64,000 nt of DNA, taken from the NCBI RefSeq assembly GCF_017497975.1, contig NZ_JAGDEL010000007.1, forward strand, positions 124,001 to 188,000. Direction: 5' to 3'. A model generated the notes under the pieces. It worked only from the letters and a program-made list of their open reading frames with translations. It did no database searches and had not been told where the DNA came from. Positions 63,409-64,000 of the stretch are shown here, one piece after another (the stretch's first letter is position 1; each line of letters starts with the position of its first letter). The DNA comes from Metabacillus bambusae. Its GTDB lineage: Bacteria > Bacillota > Bacilli > Bacillales > Bacillaceae. The translations under genes were made by a program, and so were the position numbers.

Positions 63409-63615
63409 GTGGGCGTAGATATTAACACGATCTTTCAAATTGCCGGGATAGGAATCGTCGTTGCATTCCTTCACACAATATTAGATCAAATGGGGAAAAA
63501 GGAATATGCACAATGGGTAACATTGATCGGCTTTATTTATATTTTATTCATGGTTGCATCAATTGTAGATGATCTATTTAAAAAGATAAAATCGGTCTTT
63601 CTTTTCCAAGGGTAA
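63409..63615 (+). CDS. spoIIIAC: stage III sporulation protein AC
   Basis: 68 residues, two transmembrane helices (IFQIAGIGIVVAFLHTILDQ; WVTLIGFIYILFMVASIVDD). Starts at GTG with GGAAGGGAG 10 bases upstream. Membrane component of the SpoIIIA complex. Confidence 0.94.
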   Translation: MGVDINTIFQIAGIGIVVAFLHTILDQMGKKEYAQWVTLIGFIYILFMVASIVDDLFKKIKSVFLFQG

Positions 63616-63627
63616 GGGGGGCTTCTC

Positions 63628-64000
63628 ATCGAAATTATTCAAATTGTAGGTCTAGGGCTGATCGCAACTTTTCTTGCCCTAATCGTTAAAGAGCAAAAGC
63701 CCACCTTCGCCTTTATGCTTGTTGTATTTGTTGGTTGTGTTATTTTTTTATTTTTAATCGATCAGGTATATGAAATTATTCGAATGGTTGAACGAATTGC
63801 GATACATGCGAACGTTAATCTCATATATGTTGAAACGACTTTAAAGATAATTGGAATTGCTTATATTGCAGAGTTTGGTGCGCAAATAACAAAGGATGCT
63901 GGACAGGGTGCGATCGCATCAAAGATTGAACTAGGCGGGAAAATTCTAATCTTAACGATGGCAATCCCAATATTAACCGTCATTATTGAAACAGTTCTTG
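63628..64000 (+). CDS. spoIIIAD: stage III sporulation protein AD, partial, non-ATG start
   Basis: Begins 12 bases after spoIIIAC and runs off the window at 64000; 124 codons visible. Reads EIIQIVGLGLIATFLALIVK then EQKPTFAFMLVVFVGCVIFL, the SpoIIIAD start, and LGGKILILTMAIPILTVIIE. The frame has no ATG, GTG or TTG near the expected start: after AAGGGGGG come codons CTT CTC ATC GAA ATT ATT, so initiation seems to use ATC 63628 or a nearby ATT/CTC. Multi-helix membrane protein of the SpoIIIA channel. Confidence 0.88.
   Translation, partial: MEIIQIVGLGLIATFLALIVKEQKPTFAFMLVVFVGCVIFLFLIDQVYEIIRMVERIAIHANVNLIYVETTLKIIGIAYIAEFGAQITKDAGQGAIASKIELGGKILILTMAIPILTVIIETVL

Overview
The window reads as chromosome of an endospore-forming, B. 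subtilis-like member of the Bacillaceae. The evidence is gene order: sinR-sinI-yqhG-yqhH / gcvT-gcvPA-gcvPB / yqhL / lipM / mntR / yqhO-yqhP-yqhQ-yqhR-aroQ-yqhT-efp-yqhV-spoIIIAA-AB-AC-AD follows the B. subtilis order. Base composition is low-GC, strong Shine-Dalgarno sites are common, and the sporulation genes are present. The genus cannot be fixed from sequence alone.

Bases 1-10001 hold the distal part of an exopolysaccharide operon: three GT4 and two GT2 glycosyltransferases, a polysaccharide pyruvyl transferase, a hexapeptide acetyltransferase, a membrane-anchored GH88/GH105-like protein and a Wzx-type flippase. Bases 10002-18063 are AT-rich accessory DNA with decayed gene remnants, a membrane acyltransferase, a 1.1-kb-residue modular beta-helix protein with a virion-like N-terminus, and galE.

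Bases 18391-31844 hold two RiPP (ribosomally made peptide) clusters facing each other. Cluster 1 (+ strand) is a complete paeninodin-type lasso peptide cluster: cyclase, an unannotated 47-residue precursor with an Ala1-Asp9 ring pattern, HPr-kinase-like tailoring kinase, PqqD-type recognition protein, B2 leader peptidase, nucleotidyltransferase and ABC exporter. Cluster 2 (- strand) shares the kinase, PqqD, nucleotidyltransferase and ABC types but has no cyclase and no B2 protease. It carries a Ser/His signal-peptidase-like enzyme and a Gly/Asn/Pro-rich 66-residue precursor. It occupies the position next to sinR where B. subtilis has tapA-sipW-tasA.

The two features that tie the accessory region together are regulatory. 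SinR-type palindromes (GTTCTTTATAAAGAAC and close variants) lie before the acyltransferase, galE/beta-helix gene, lasso cluster and second RiPP cluster. The anti-repressor gene sinI is preceded by what looks like a clear class I cyclic-di-GMP riboswitch. The simplest model is c-di-GMP -> SinI -> SinR -> matrix polysaccharide plus two peptide products.

From 33 kb onward the window is mostly conserved core: glycine cleavage operon under a tandem glycine riboswitch, lipoate synthesis (lipM), a class II ribonucleotide reductase interrupted by a group I intron with an EDxHD-type homing endonuclease and preceded by two NrdR boxes, mntR, an inserted oligopeptide ABC transporter operon, five 158-bp tandem repeats, then yqhO through the start of the spoIIIA operon. 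A HEAT-repeat pseudogene lies between efp and yqhV. Dispersed structured repeats occur at about 34.05, 37.7, 41.65 and 54.3 kb.
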